A DNA stretch of 12,800 nt from contig JAEXCG010000010.1 in assembly GCA_023402355.1 (NCBI GenBank), forward strand, positions 1 through 12,800, in the 5' to 3' direction. The DNA is from Bacillota bacterium (lineage in GTDB: Bacteria; Bacillota; Clostridia; Christensenellales; Aristaeellaceae). This document shows, piece by piece, positions 5,087-12,640 of the stretch; positions within the stretch are counted from its first letter, which is position 1; every line of letters begins with the position of its first letter. The notes below the pieces were generated by a model. The model was not told the DNA's origin. It worked only from the letters and a program-made list of their open reading frames with translations, and did no database searches. Made by a program: the position numbers and the translations under genes.

Positions 5087-7702
5087 ATGGGATTTGTAAA
5101 GCGCGCGGAGGAAAAGCGCCCCCGCTCCGCCGTCTTTTTTATCGCCTGCGTCGTGGTCGCCTGCGTCGTCTGTTTTACCGTCATGATTTTTGCTTCCAAC
5201 GCGGCGTCGCAGGAAGCGGCCGTCGAGATGAGCACGCTTTACCTGCGGGAACTGGCCACCCAGACCATCGGACATTTCCAGACCAGCCTGCGCGCGCAGT
5301 TTTCGCAGATCAAGACCGCCGTAAGCGCCCTGTCGAAAGCGGACCTGCAAAGCCAGGAGACCCTGGCGGACTTCCTTCAAAGTGTCCAGGAATACAACAG
5401 CTTTTCTTTCCTCGCCTTTCTGGACGATCGGGGGGAGTACCACTGCGCCGAGGGCGTCTTTCCGGCCGCCTCCAAAATCAGCTTTCTGGGAAAGCTGCTG
5501 AACGGAGGGGACAACCTCATTTCCTACGGCGAGACGATCCTGGGGGACAACATGCTCCTGCTGGGGGCGGCGATATCCCCGGTGGGCTATGGGGACAGGA
5601 CGTTCGTGGCCGTGCTCGCGGGCATCGACACCAGCCTTTTGACCGCGCAGCTTTCCCTTGAAAAGAAGGACGCGCGCACCTATTCCAGCATCGTCACGCG
5701 CGACGGCGCTTACATCATCAACAACAGCGCTTACAACGGCAGCGTGCCCAAGGGAACAAACTTCATATCAAAGCTCAAGGAATACGCGGCCTTTGCGGCG
5801 GGCTCGTCGATGGAAAAAATCCAGGCCGACCTTAAATCGGGAAGCGCGGATTTGACGGGCTTTACCCTTGGCGCGGGCTACTGGTACATGTACTATGCGC
5901 CCATACCGGACACCGATTGGTATCTGATGACGACGATCCCCTTTGAGGTCGTGGACTCCACCGTCACCCATCTCACGTACCGGCTCAATCGAAATGCGGT
6001 CCTTTTGCTGTTTGGCATGCTGATCCTCCTGTCGGCGGTGTTCTTCTTTTATTACGTCGGCATGAGCCGCAACGAAACCGCCCTGCGAAGGGTCAATACG
6101 GAGGCGGAGGAAGCGAGAAAGCGGGCGGAGGACGCAAACCGTGCGAAGAGCGAATTTCTCAGCCGCATGAGCCATGAGATCCGCACCCCGATGAACGGCA
6201 TCATCGGCATGAGCGCCATCGCGGTGCAAAACATCGGTGACGACGAGAAGGTGAGCGACTGCCTCCGCAAGGTGACGCTTTCCTCCAACCACCTGCTGGC
6301 GCTCATCAACGACGTGCTGGACATGTCCAAGATCGAGAGCGGAAAGGTGGAGCTTCGCCGCGAGCTCTTCAACTTCCGCGTCTTTCTGGAGGGGCTGAGC
6401 AATCTTTACTTTGCCCAGGCGAAAAACAAAGGGGTGCGCTACGAAACCCGCCTGATGGGCGAGGTGGACGAGTCGCTGATGGGCGATTCCCTGCGCCTGA
6501 ATCAGATCCTCTCCAACCTCCTGTCGAACGCCCTGAAATTTACACCGGCCGGCGGGGAGGTCGCCCTGCGGGTATCTCAATTCAAGGAGACGACAGATCA
6601 GGTCTGGCTCCGTTTTGTCGTCAGCGATACGGGCTGCGGCATCGCCCCGGAAAACTTTGGGAAGATCTTCGAGTCCTTTGAGCAGGAGAGCGCCGAGACT
6701 ACGCAAAAGTACGGCGGAACCGGGCTGGGGCTGGCGATCGTAAAGCGCTTTTCCGAGCTGATGGGCGGCTTTGTGCGGGTCGACAGCGAGCTCGGCCGGG
6801 GCAGCACCTTCACCGTGGAACTGCCCTTTGACCGGACCCGCGAACAGAAGGCGCCCGTTCATTTTGAAAAGCTGAAGGCGTTAATCGTCGACGACGACCC
6901 GGTCACCTGTGAGCACATCGCCATCTTGCTCGGCAAGATGAAGGTGCGCGCGGAATGGGTCGACAACGGATACCAGGCGGTTTCGCGCGTCGAGATCGCC
7001 CACAGCCAGGGCGAGGATTACGACGTGTGCTTTATCGACTGGAAGATGCCCAACGTGGACGGGCTGGAGACGGCCCGCCGGATTCGCGCCATCGCAGGCG
7101 ATCCCACCCATCTGATTCTGATCACCGCGAATGACAGCTCCGAGGTCGAGCAGGAGGCGAAGGAGGCGGGCCTCTCCGGCATCATCACAAAGCCCCTCTT
7201 TGAATCCAGCATCGCGGACGCGCTGACGGGCATCCGCCAGGGCGGCCTGCCGGACAGCGGCCGGGCCCCGGACCGCAGCTTCGCCGGAAAGCGCGTTTTG
7301 CTGGTGGAGGACAACGAGATCAACCTGGAGATCGCCTCGGAGCTGATCGGCGCGGCGGGCGCCGAAATCGACACCGCCCTGGACGGCGTGCAGGCGCTGG
7401 AAAAGTTTGAGGCGTCGCAGCCGGGCTATTACGACCTGATCCTCATGGACGTGCAGATGCCGCGAATGAACGGCTACGAGGCGACGCGCCGCATTCGCAG
7501 ACTCAAGCGCCCCGACGCCGCGTCGGTGCCCATCTTCGCCATGACGGCAAACGCCTTTGCGGACGACGCCGAAAGGAGCCGGGAGGCGGGGATGAACGCC
7601 CATATCTCCAAGCCGCTGGACATCAAGGCGCTCTTTAACACGATGCGGGAATACCTGGATCGGGAGCCGTCCGACGCCGCCGTCGGAGCGCCGCGGGGCT
7701 GA
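5087..7702 (+). CDS. Membrane hybrid histidine kinase with extracellular Cache-like sensor and two receiver domains
   Basis: 871 residues. Two membrane helices (about 15-36 and 304-324) enclose an extracellular region of about 265 residues with double-Cache character (TYSSIVTRDGAYIINN, GYWYMYYAPIPDTDWYLMTTIP). No clear HAMP follows; a charged helix (about 326-355) leads into the HisKA domain with phosphoacceptor His363 in SHEIRTPMNG. The ATPase domain has the N box (NQILSNLLSNALKF, about 471-485), G1 DTGCGI (about 514) and G2 GGTGLGLAI (about 543). Receiver 1 (about 596-715) has VDDD and Asp651 in FIDWKMP. Receiver 2 (about 735-860) has VEDN, Asp788 in LMDVQMP and a KP lysine. There is no HPt or DNA-binding domain, so signal output must pass to proteins elsewhere. 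The gene starts one base after the lipoprotein stop, with AGGAAG inside that gene's end, suggesting coupled translation and a shared stimulus. Confidence 0.93.
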   Translation: MGFVKRAEEKRPRSAVFFIACVVVACVVCFTVMIFASNAASQEAAVEMSTLYLRELATQTIGHFQTSLRAQFSQIKTAVSALSKADLQSQETLADFLQSVQEYNSFSFLAFLDDRGEYHCAEGVFPAASKISFLGKLLNGGDNLISYGETILGDNMLLLGAAISPVGYGDRTFVAVLAGIDTSLLTAQLSLEKKDARTYSSIVTRDGAYIINNSAYNGSVPKGTNFISKLKEYAAFAAGSSMEKIQADLKSGSADLTGFTLGAGYWYMYYAPIPDTDWYLMTTIPFEVVDSTVTHLTYRLNRNAVLLLFGMLILLSAVFFFYYVGMSRNETALRRVNTEAEEARKRAEDANRAKSEFLSRMSHEIRTPMNGIIGMSAIAVQNIGDDEKVSDCLRKVTLSSNHLLALINDVLDMSKIESGKVELRRELFNFRVFLEGLSNLYFAQAKNKGVRYETRLMGEVDESLMGDSLRLNQILSNLLSNALKFTPAGGEVALRVSQFKETTDQVWLRFVVSDTGCGIAPENFGKIFESFEQESAETTQKYGGTGLGLAIVKRFSELMGGFVRVDSELGRGSTFTVELPFDRTREQKAPVHFEKLKALIVDDDPVTCEHIAILLGKMKVRAEWVDNGYQAVSRVEIAHSQGEDYDVCFIDWKMPNVDGLETARRIRAIAGDPTHLILITANDSSEVEQEAKEAGLSGIITKPLFESSIADALTGIRQGGLPDSGRAPDRSFAGKRVLLVEDNEINLEIASELIGAAGAEIDTALDGVQALEKFEASQPGYYDLILMDVQMPRMNGYEATRRIRRLKRPDAASVPIFAMTANAFADDAERSREAGMNAHISKPLDIKALFNTMREYLDREPSDAAVGAPRG

Positions 7703-7730
7703 CGAGCCCGACGCCTTCCGGCTAAAGCGA

Positions 7731-7788
7731 CAATAAAAGAAACGGCACCGGCGGATCGGCCTGTTGGGCTGACCCGCCGGCGCCGTTT
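7731..7788. terminator. Shared bidirectional terminator between convergent genes
   Basis: Arms 7740-7754 and 7774-7788 pair over 15 positions with one A-C mismatch. On the minus strand the hairpin is followed by TTTCTTTTATTG (7742-7731), a good T-tract for the SH3-module gene, whose stop codon sits on the hairpin edge. On the plus strand the trailing GTTTATT is weak, so termination of the kinase transcript there is less certain. Confidence 0.75.
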
Positions 7789-8791
7789 ATTCCGCAACGT
7801 CCTGCTCGTTCACGTAGGCGATCAGCGGGAAATCCGCCCCTTCCCCGACGCGCACCGGCCGCCAGCCGTCCGTCGGCGGGCCCGCGAGGAGCGCGTCTCC
7901 GTTGGCGAGCGCCTGCGCGCCCTCGGGCAGCGTCTCGACGGCGGGCCACTCCTCGCCCGGCCCCGTGCGCAGCTTCGTCTCGCGCAGGGCGCGCACCGGC
8001 AGGCACAGGCCCTGCGCGCAGACGCGAAGGTCTACGTCCGTCCAGAGGCGGGCGGAGCGGGGCACGTAGACGACCGAGCCGGTCATGGCGGCGGCGTAGT
8101 CGTCCGGCGTCATTTCCAGAAGGGCCAACTCCGAGTAGGCGGGCAGCACGATGAGCGGCGGGCCGGACGCGCCGGGGGCGGCGTAGACGGGCGTTTCCGC
8201 GCGCAGCACGAGCACCGTGGGCGCCGTGGCCTGCGCGGAGGCCGTGAGCTGCGGCAGAGCGGTGGGCGACGGCGCGGCTGAGGGGGCGGCCGTGGCCTGC
8301 GAAGAGGCGGGATTCGGGACAAACCCCGTGACATCCCCGGCGCTCACGTGAAGCCAGTGCTTGGACATGCCCAGCACGACGCCCTGCATATCGGCCTCAA
8401 GCTCCAGAAGCGCAGGCGCGTCGGCGCTTCGCGCGCTCAGCAGCGTCCACGCCATGCCGGGCGCATAGGCGGGCAGGGCGGGTACGTCCGAGGCCTGCCC
8501 GTCAAACGCGAGGAAGGAGGCCATCATGTAGCCGTGCATCGAGCCCGAGCCCTCGCCGACGCGCACCTCGGCCCATTCGTCCGATGGGGAAGCGAGGACG
8601 GCGACCCGCACGCCCGTGTAGTACTGCATCAGCACCTCGGCGTCCGCGGAGGGGGAGGCGCGCAGGTTGAGGCGGGACGTGGCGCTCGGATTGCGCACGA
8701 ACGCGGCGGCTTCCTCCGCCTGGGCAAGGGGAGAGAGGGAAAATGCCAGGAAGAAGAGGCACAGGAGCGGTCGGAGCCGGGAAGGGCGCAT
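7787..8791 (-). CDS. Secreted protein with repeated bacterial SH3-like modules
   Basis: 334 residues. A signal peptide (about 1-25: basic RPSRLRP, hydrophobic LLCLFFLAFSLS, cleavage after LAQA) is followed by about four SH3b-like units. Unit 1, about 27-96, has the classic SRLNLRASPSADAEVL and ends in GYMMASFL. Unit 2, about 112-160, ends in WLHVSAGDVTGFVP. Unit 3, about 193-248, starts VLRAETPVYAAPG. Unit 4, about 264-332, has ETKLRTGPGEEWPAVETLPEG and WRPVRVGEG. An Ala/Ser/Thr/Pro linker (161-192) splits the pairs. Units 2 and 3 are degenerate. SH3b modules commonly bind cell-wall peptides; no catalytic domain is present, so a wall-binding or adaptor role is inferred. The start ATG 8791 has AAGGAGGA just upstream and places the signal peptide correctly; the open frame extends to 8842 without one. 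It converges on the kinase and diverges from the alcohol dehydrogenase. Confidence 0.85.
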   Translation of the reverse strand: MRPSRLRPLLCLFFLAFSLSPLAQAEEAAAFVRNPSATSRLNLRASPSADAEVLMQYYTGVRVAVLASPSDEWAEVRVGEGSGSMHGYMMASFLAFDGQASDVPALPAYAPGMAWTLLSARSADAPALLELEADMQGVVLGMSKHWLHVSAGDVTGFVPNPASSQATAAPSAAPSPTALPQLTASAQATAPTVLVLRAETPVYAAPGASGPPLIVLPAYSELALLEMTPDDYAAAMTGSVVYVPRSARLWTDVDLRVCAQGLCLPVRALRETKLRTGPGEEWPAVETLPEGAQALANGDALLAGPPTDGWRPVRVGEGADFPLIAYVNEQDVAE

Positions 8792-8840
8792 GGCGATTCC
8801 TCCTTTGGTCGTACGGCATGGCGAAAATTGCCTGCAAGTC

Positions 8841-8869
8841 ATTGTACCCGCAATGAGATACGCTATACA
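8841..8869. promoter_or_regulatory. Overlapping divergent promoter candidates
   Basis: On the plus strand TTGTAC (8842-8847), 16 bases, TATACA (8864-8869) could serve the alcohol dehydrogenase with a leader of about 65 bases. On the minus strand TACAAT (8846-8841) could be the -10 for the SH3-module gene, but its -35 (TGTATA) is poor. If both are real, the polymerase sites overlap and are mutually exclusive. Confidence 0.35.
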
Positions 8870-8939
8870 CCGCCGCGCGGGTGAATAGGAAGAAACCGCC
8901 GCGTCATACTAATTCCATCTCAAGAAGGAGGGTTATTTT

Positions 8940-10109
8940 ATGGAAGACAGGCGTTTTACCATTCCGCGCGATCTTTATTTCGGCAGAGGGGCGCTGGGGC
9001 GGCTCCGGGAGCTCGACGGCCGCCGCGCGATGCTCGTCGTGGACGGAGCCCTGCGGCAAAACGGCTACGCGCAGCGGGCGGAGGAGCTGCTCCGCGGGGC
9101 CGGGCTGGAGGTTCAGCGGTTTGAAGAGGTGGAGCCCGACCCCTCGGTGGAGACGGTGATGAAGGGCGCGAAGGCCATGGAGGCGTTTGCGCCCGACTGG
9201 ATCGTGGCGATCGGCGGCGGCTCCGCCATCGACGCGGCGAAGGCGATGTGGGTGTTTTACGAGCATCCGGAGCTGTCCTTTGACGAGGCGAAGAAGCCCT
9301 TCGCGCTGCCCGTGCTGCGGAAAAAGGCGCGGTTTGCGGCGGCGGCCTCTACATCCGGCACGGCGACGGAGGTGACGCCCTTTGCGGTCATCACGGACAG
9401 GCGCACGCACGTGAAGTACCCGCTGGCGGATTACGGCCTGACGCCGGACGTCGCGATCGTCGACCCGGACCTCGCGATGTCGATGCCCCGCGAGCTCGTG
9501 GCCTACACGGGCATGGACGCGCTGACGCACGCGATCGAGGCCTACGTTTCCACCGCGGCCAGCGCGTTTACCGACCCCATGGCGCTTTCGGCCATCGAGC
9601 GGGTGATGGACAACCTGCTCTCTTCCTATAAAGAGGGGGACGAGCGCGCGCGGGAGCAGATGCACTACGCACAGTGCCTGGCGGGCATCGCCTTTTCCAA
9701 CGCGCTGCTGGGCGTCACGCACTCCCTGGCGCACAAGACGGGCGCGCTGTTCGGCATCCCGCACGGCCTGGCAAACGCCATCTATCTGCCCTACGTCATC
9801 CGCTTCAATCAGAAGGCCTGCGCCGGGCGCTACGCGCAGATCGCGCGCCGTTTGGGGCTCAAGGGCGATACGGACGAGCGGCTGACGGATTCGCTGTGCG
9901 AGGCGGTGGCGGCCTACAGCAACGTGCTCGACCTGCCGGGCTCGCTGGAGGCAGCGGGCGTGGACGAACAAAAGTTTACGGAGTCGCTGGACGACATCGC
10001 GCGCCTCGCGGCGGAGGACGCCTGCACCGCGTCGAACCCGCGCAAGGCGGACGCGCGCGACCTTCGGGAAATCCTGCGTCAGGCCTATTCCGGCGCCCGG
10101 GCGCGCTGA
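8940..10109 (+). CDS. Iron-containing alcohol dehydrogenase
   Basis: 389 residues, the usual length for Fe-ADH family (PF00465) enzymes, which interconvert alcohols and aldehydes with NAD(P)H in the cytoplasm. The nucleotide-binding half has IVAIGGGSAIDAAKAM. The metal site is complete by comparison with E. coli FucO: Asp193 and His197 in GMDALTHAIEAY, His261 in GVTHSLAHK and His275 in GIPHGLAN. His265 corresponds to the additional conserved histidine in the same motif. AAGGAGGG precedes ATG 8940. The sequence looks closest to butanol-dehydrogenase-type members, but substrate and NADH/NADPH preference cannot be read here. It lies just upstream of the nfnAB-like pair, which has its own promoter, so joint transcription is not shown. 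Product roles in fermentation are plausible. Confidence 0.92.
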   Translation: MEDRRFTIPRDLYFGRGALGRLRELDGRRAMLVVDGALRQNGYAQRAEELLRGAGLEVQRFEEVEPDPSVETVMKGAKAMEAFAPDWIVAIGGGSAIDAAKAMWVFYEHPELSFDEAKKPFALPVLRKKARFAAAASTSGTATEVTPFAVITDRRTHVKYPLADYGLTPDVAIVDPDLAMSMPRELVAYTGMDALTHAIEAYVSTAASAFTDPMALSAIERVMDNLLSSYKEGDERAREQMHYAQCLAGIAFSNALLGVTHSLAHKTGALFGIPHGLANAIYLPYVIRFNQKACAGRYAQIARRLGLKGDTDERLTDSLCEAVAAYSNVLDLPGSLEAAGVDEQKFTESLDDIARLAAEDACTASNPRKADARDLREILRQAYSGARAR

Positions 10110-10139
10110 GCCGCATCAAAATTGGACAGGGGGCCCCGC

Positions 10140-10168
10140 TTGACATTTCTCCTGCAAGGCATTAAGAT
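10140..10168 (+). promoter_or_regulatory. Promoter of the nfnAB-like operon
   Basis: TTGACA (10140-10145, 6/6), a 17-base spacer and TAAGAT (10163-10168, 4/6). The start would lie near 10175, about 39 bases before ATG 10214. No clear terminator separates it from the alcohol dehydrogenase, so read-through is possible. Confidence 0.7.
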
Positions 10169-10213
10169 TAAACCTGCAATTATATTTTGATGCCGTTGCA
10201 TTGGAGGAGTTTC

Positions 10214-11104
10214 ATGTATCCGATTCGCAAGGCCGAAAAGCTGGCGGACAAGATCTACCTTATGGACGTAGAGGCGCCGCGCGTGGCGCAAAACTGTCAG
10301 CCGGGGCAATTTTTAATCGTCAAGATCGACGCGAAGGGCGAGCGCATCCCGCTGACCGTCTGCGATTACGACAGGGAAAAGGGACTCGTCACCATCGTGT
10401 TTCAGACCGTCGGCGCCTCCACGGAGCGCATGGTCCAGATGGGCGTCGGGGACGCCTTCGACACGGTCGTGGGCCCGCTCGGCCGTCCCAGCGAATTGAC
10501 GCTGGAGGACGAGGAAAGCCTGAAAAAGAAGCGCATTCTCTTCGTGGCGGGCGGCGTGGGCGCGGCCCCGGTGTACCCGCAGGTCAAGTGGCTGCATGCG
10601 CGCGGCGTCGCGGCGGACGTGGTCGTCGGCGGGCGCAGCGAGGACCTTCTCATCCTGATGGACGAGATGAAGGCGGTCGCGGGGAACGTATACGCCGCGA
10701 CCAACGACGGCTCGGCGGGCATGAAGGGTCTCGTGACCGCCGTGGTGCGCGACCTGGTTGAAAATCAGGGCAAGCATTACGACCTGTGCGTGGCCATCGG
10801 CCCCATGATCATGATGAAGTTCTGCGCCCAGCTCACCCGCGAGTTGGGCATCCGGACGGTCGTGTCGCTCAACCCCATCATGGTGGACGGCACCGGCATG
10901 TGCGGCGCCTGCCGCGTGAGCGTGGGCGGCGAGACGAAGTTCGCCTGCGTGGACGGGCCGGAGTTCGACGGGCACCTCGTCAACTACGACGAGGCCATGA
11001 AGCGCCAGCAGATGTACAAGACGGAGGAAGGACGCGCGCTGCTCCGGCTGCGCGAGGGAAAGACGCACCACGGCGGGTGCGGGCATTGCGGAGGTGACGA
11101 CTGA
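10214..11104 (+). CDS. nfnA: NfnA-like FAD/[2Fe-2S] subunit (NADH-dependent ferredoxin:NADP oxidoreductase small subunit)
   Basis: 296 residues of the dihydroorotate dehydrogenase electron-transfer/sulfide dehydrogenase family. The N-terminal FAD domain has R44-I-P-L-T48. An NAD-binding domain begins near residue 107 (ILFVAGGVGAAPVYP). The C-terminal [2Fe-2S] motif is VDGTGMCGACRVS then FACVDGP, giving Asp225, Cys230, Cys233 and Cys245; NfnA proteins are known for one Asp ligand. With NfnB it catalyses electron bifurcation, coupling NADH and reduced ferredoxin to NADP reduction. A tail of HHGGCGHCGG type (His285, His286, Cys289, Cys292) is extra. GGAGGAG lies just before ATG 10214; an in-frame TTG at 10187 lacks a ribosome site. 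The stop overlaps the next start by one base (TGATG). The alternative name is sulfide dehydrogenase small subunit (SudB); the choice cannot be settled from sequence. Confidence 0.85.
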   Translation: MYPIRKAEKLADKIYLMDVEAPRVAQNCQPGQFLIVKIDAKGERIPLTVCDYDREKGLVTIVFQTVGASTERMVQMGVGDAFDTVVGPLGRPSELTLEDEESLKKKRILFVAGGVGAAPVYPQVKWLHARGVAADVVVGGRSEDLLILMDEMKAVAGNVYAATNDGSAGMKGLVTAVVRDLVENQGKHYDLCVAIGPMIMMKFCAQLTRELGIRTVVSLNPIMVDGTGMCGACRVSVGGETKFACVDGPEFDGHLVNYDEAMKRQQMYKTEEGRALLRLREGKTHHGGCGHCGGDD

Positions 11105-12486
11105 TGGCGAAGACGAGAGTGCCGGTGCGCGAACAGGCGCCCGAGGTGCGCGCGCACAACTTTGAGGAGGTCTGCCTCGGCTACGACGAGGCGGAGGCCG
11201 TGACGGAGGCGCAGCGCTGCCTCGGGTGCAAAAAGCCCCAGTGCGTCAGCGGCTGCCCGGTCGGCATCGATATCCCCGGCTTCATCGCGCGCCTGAAGGA
11301 AGGCGACGCGAAGGGGGCCAGCCTGGTCATCGCGCGGGATTCCGCGCTGCCTGCGGTGTGCGGCCGCGTCTGCCCGCAGGAGACGCAGTGCGAGGGCAAG
11401 TGCATTCTGGGCATCAAGGGCGAGCCGGTCGCCATCGGCAAGCTGGAGCGCTACGCGGCGGACACAGCGCGCCGGTTGGGCGTTCGCCCCGAAGCGCCCG
11501 CCGCGAAGAACGGCAAGCGCGTGGCGGTCATCGGCGCGGGCCCGGCGGGGCTGACCTGCGCGGGCGACCTCGCCAAGCTGGGCTACGAGGTCAAGATCTT
11601 CGAGGCGCTGCACCAGGCGGGCGGCGTGCTGGTCTACGGCATCCCGGAGTTCCGCCTGCCCAAGACGGAGGTCGTCGCGGCGGAGGTCGAGAACGTCTGC
11701 CGTCTGGGCGTGGAGATCGAGACGAACGTCATCATCGGCCGCTCGGTCACCATCGACCAGCTCATCGAGGACGAGGGCTTCGACGCGGTCTTCATCGGCT
11801 CCGGCGCGGGCCTGCCCAAGTTCATGGGCATCCCGGGGGAGAACGGCAGCGGCGTGTTTTCCGCCAACGAATACCTGACGCGCGCCAACTTGATGCAGGC
11901 GTTTGCGGACGACACCGACACCCCCATCATCACGGGCAAGCGCGTGGCGGTCGTGGGCGGCGGCAACGTGGCGATGGACGCGGCGCGCACTGCCCTGCGG
12001 CTGGGCGCGCAGACGCACATCGTGTACCGCCGCAGCGAAAAGGAGCTGCCCGCCCGCGCGGAGGAGGTCCACCACGCGAAGGAAGAGGGCATCATCTTCG
12101 ATTTGCTCACCAATCCGCGCGAGATCCTGCTGGACGAAAACGGCTGGGTGAAGGGCATGGTCTGCGTCAAGATGGGCCTGGGCGAACCGGACGCGTCCGG
12201 ACGCCGCCGCCCGGTGGAGATCGAGGGCAGCGAGTTTACGATGGACGTGGACACGGTCATCATGGCGCTGGGTACGTCGCCCAACCCGCTCATCGCCTCG
12301 ACGACGGAGGGGCTGGAGACGAACAAATGGCGCTGCATCATCGCCGACGAGAAAAACGGCAAGACCACCAAGGAGGGCGTTTACGCGGGCGGCGACGCCG
12401 TGACGGGCGCGGCGACGGTTATCCTCGCCATGGGCGCGGGCAAGGCGGCCGCGAAGGGCATTCACGAATACCTGAGCGGCAAATAA
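11104..12486 (+). CDS. nfnB: NfnB-like GltD-type FAD/[4Fe-4S] NADPH oxidoreductase subunit
   Basis: 460 residues, normal for the GltD/NfnB family. The N-terminal iron-sulfur domain has cysteines 39, 42, 47, 51 and 86, 90, 96, 100, enough for two [4Fe-4S] clusters. The FAD motif is VIGAGPAGLTCAG (about 142-154). The NADPH motif is VAVVGGGNVAMDAA (about 281-294), followed by the YRRSEKELPAR segment. The FAD-closing GDAVTGAATVILAMGAG lies near residue 429. In the Nfn complex this subunit holds the bifurcating FAD and handles NADPH and ferredoxin. The same family is often labelled glutamate synthase small subunit (gltA/gltD), but no large glutamate synthase subunit is adjacent, whereas an NfnA-type partner overlaps it by one base. 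That favours NfnB, or SudA. Translation is coupled to the upstream gene, and a terminator lies at 12540. Confidence 0.88.
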   Translation: MAKTRVPVREQAPEVRAHNFEEVCLGYDEAEAVTEAQRCLGCKKPQCVSGCPVGIDIPGFIARLKEGDAKGASLVIARDSALPAVCGRVCPQETQCEGKCILGIKGEPVAIGKLERYAADTARRLGVRPEAPAAKNGKRVAVIGAGPAGLTCAGDLAKLGYEVKIFEALHQAGGVLVYGIPEFRLPKTEVVAAEVENVCRLGVEIETNVIIGRSVTIDQLIEDEGFDAVFIGSGAGLPKFMGIPGENGSGVFSANEYLTRANLMQAFADDTDTPIITGKRVAVVGGGNVAMDAARTALRLGAQTHIVYRRSEKELPARAEEVHHAKEEGIIFDLLTNPREILLDENGWVKGMVCVKMGLGEPDASGRRRPVEIEGSEFTMDVDTVIMALGTSPNPLIASTTEGLETNKWRCIIADEKNGKTTKEGVYAGGDAVTGAATVILAMGAGKAAAKGIHEYLSGK

Positions 12487-12495
12487 GGCACAGAA

Positions 12496-12517
12496 AGGTC
12501 CGCCCTGCGGCAGACCT
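12496..12517 (+). other. Hairpin just after nfnB stop, no T-tract
   Basis: AGGTCCGCC (12496-12504) pairs with GGCAGACCT (12509-12517) with one mismatch and a CTGC loop. No T-run follows, so it is not a terminator by itself. It may protect the 3' end of the transcript or be incidental. Confidence 0.4.
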
Positions 12518-12539
12518 GCGAACTCTTAAATCCTATTGG

Positions 12540-12574
12540 GACCGGCATCGTGCAGCGACGCCGGTCTTCTTTTT
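12540..12574 (+). terminator. Rho-independent terminator of the nfnAB operon
   Basis: GACCGGC (12540-12546) pairs with GCCGGTC (12560-12566) around a 13-base loop, followed by TTCTTTTT (12567-12574). It lies about 55 bases after the nfnB stop. Confidence 0.88.
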
Positions 12575-12600
12575 GTCGCCGAACAGGCAAGATAAAGGGG

Positions 12601-12640
12601 CTGTCAAGCTAGCGTTTTCTAGCTTGACAGTTTCTTTTTA
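12601..12640 (+). terminator. Perfect 12-bp inverted repeat with T-tract; second terminator or mobile-element end
   Basis: CTGTCAAGCTAG (12601-12612) and CTAGCTTGACAG (12619-12630) are exact reverse complements with a CGTTTT loop, followed by TTTCTTTTT. It has the form of a strong terminator, yet no gene lies between it and the terminator 27 bases upstream. It also marks the start of AT-rich DNA. Confidence 0.6.

Noticed and set aside
5768..6862. Long minus-strand frame opposite the kinase
   Set aside because: It mirrors the HisKA/ATPase coding region and has no independent start signal or domain.
8904..9971. Long minus-strand frame opposite the alcohol dehydrogenase
   Set aside because: Arg/His/Val-rich shadow with no ribosome site or motif; the plus strand encodes a complete Fe-ADH.
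10169..10213. Riboswitch in the nfnA leader
   Set aside because: The leader is only about 39 bases and no conserved aptamer pattern is visible.
10984..12465. Long minus-strand frame of about 490 codons opposite nfnB
   Set aside because: It is a GC-skew shadow, rich in Ala, Arg, Asp and His with no domain, and lies fully opposite a well-supported gene.
11104..12486. Calling this gene a glutamate synthase small subunit
   Set aside because: No large glutamate synthase subunit is in the window, and an NfnA-type subunit overlaps it by one base, so NfnB/SudA is a better fit.
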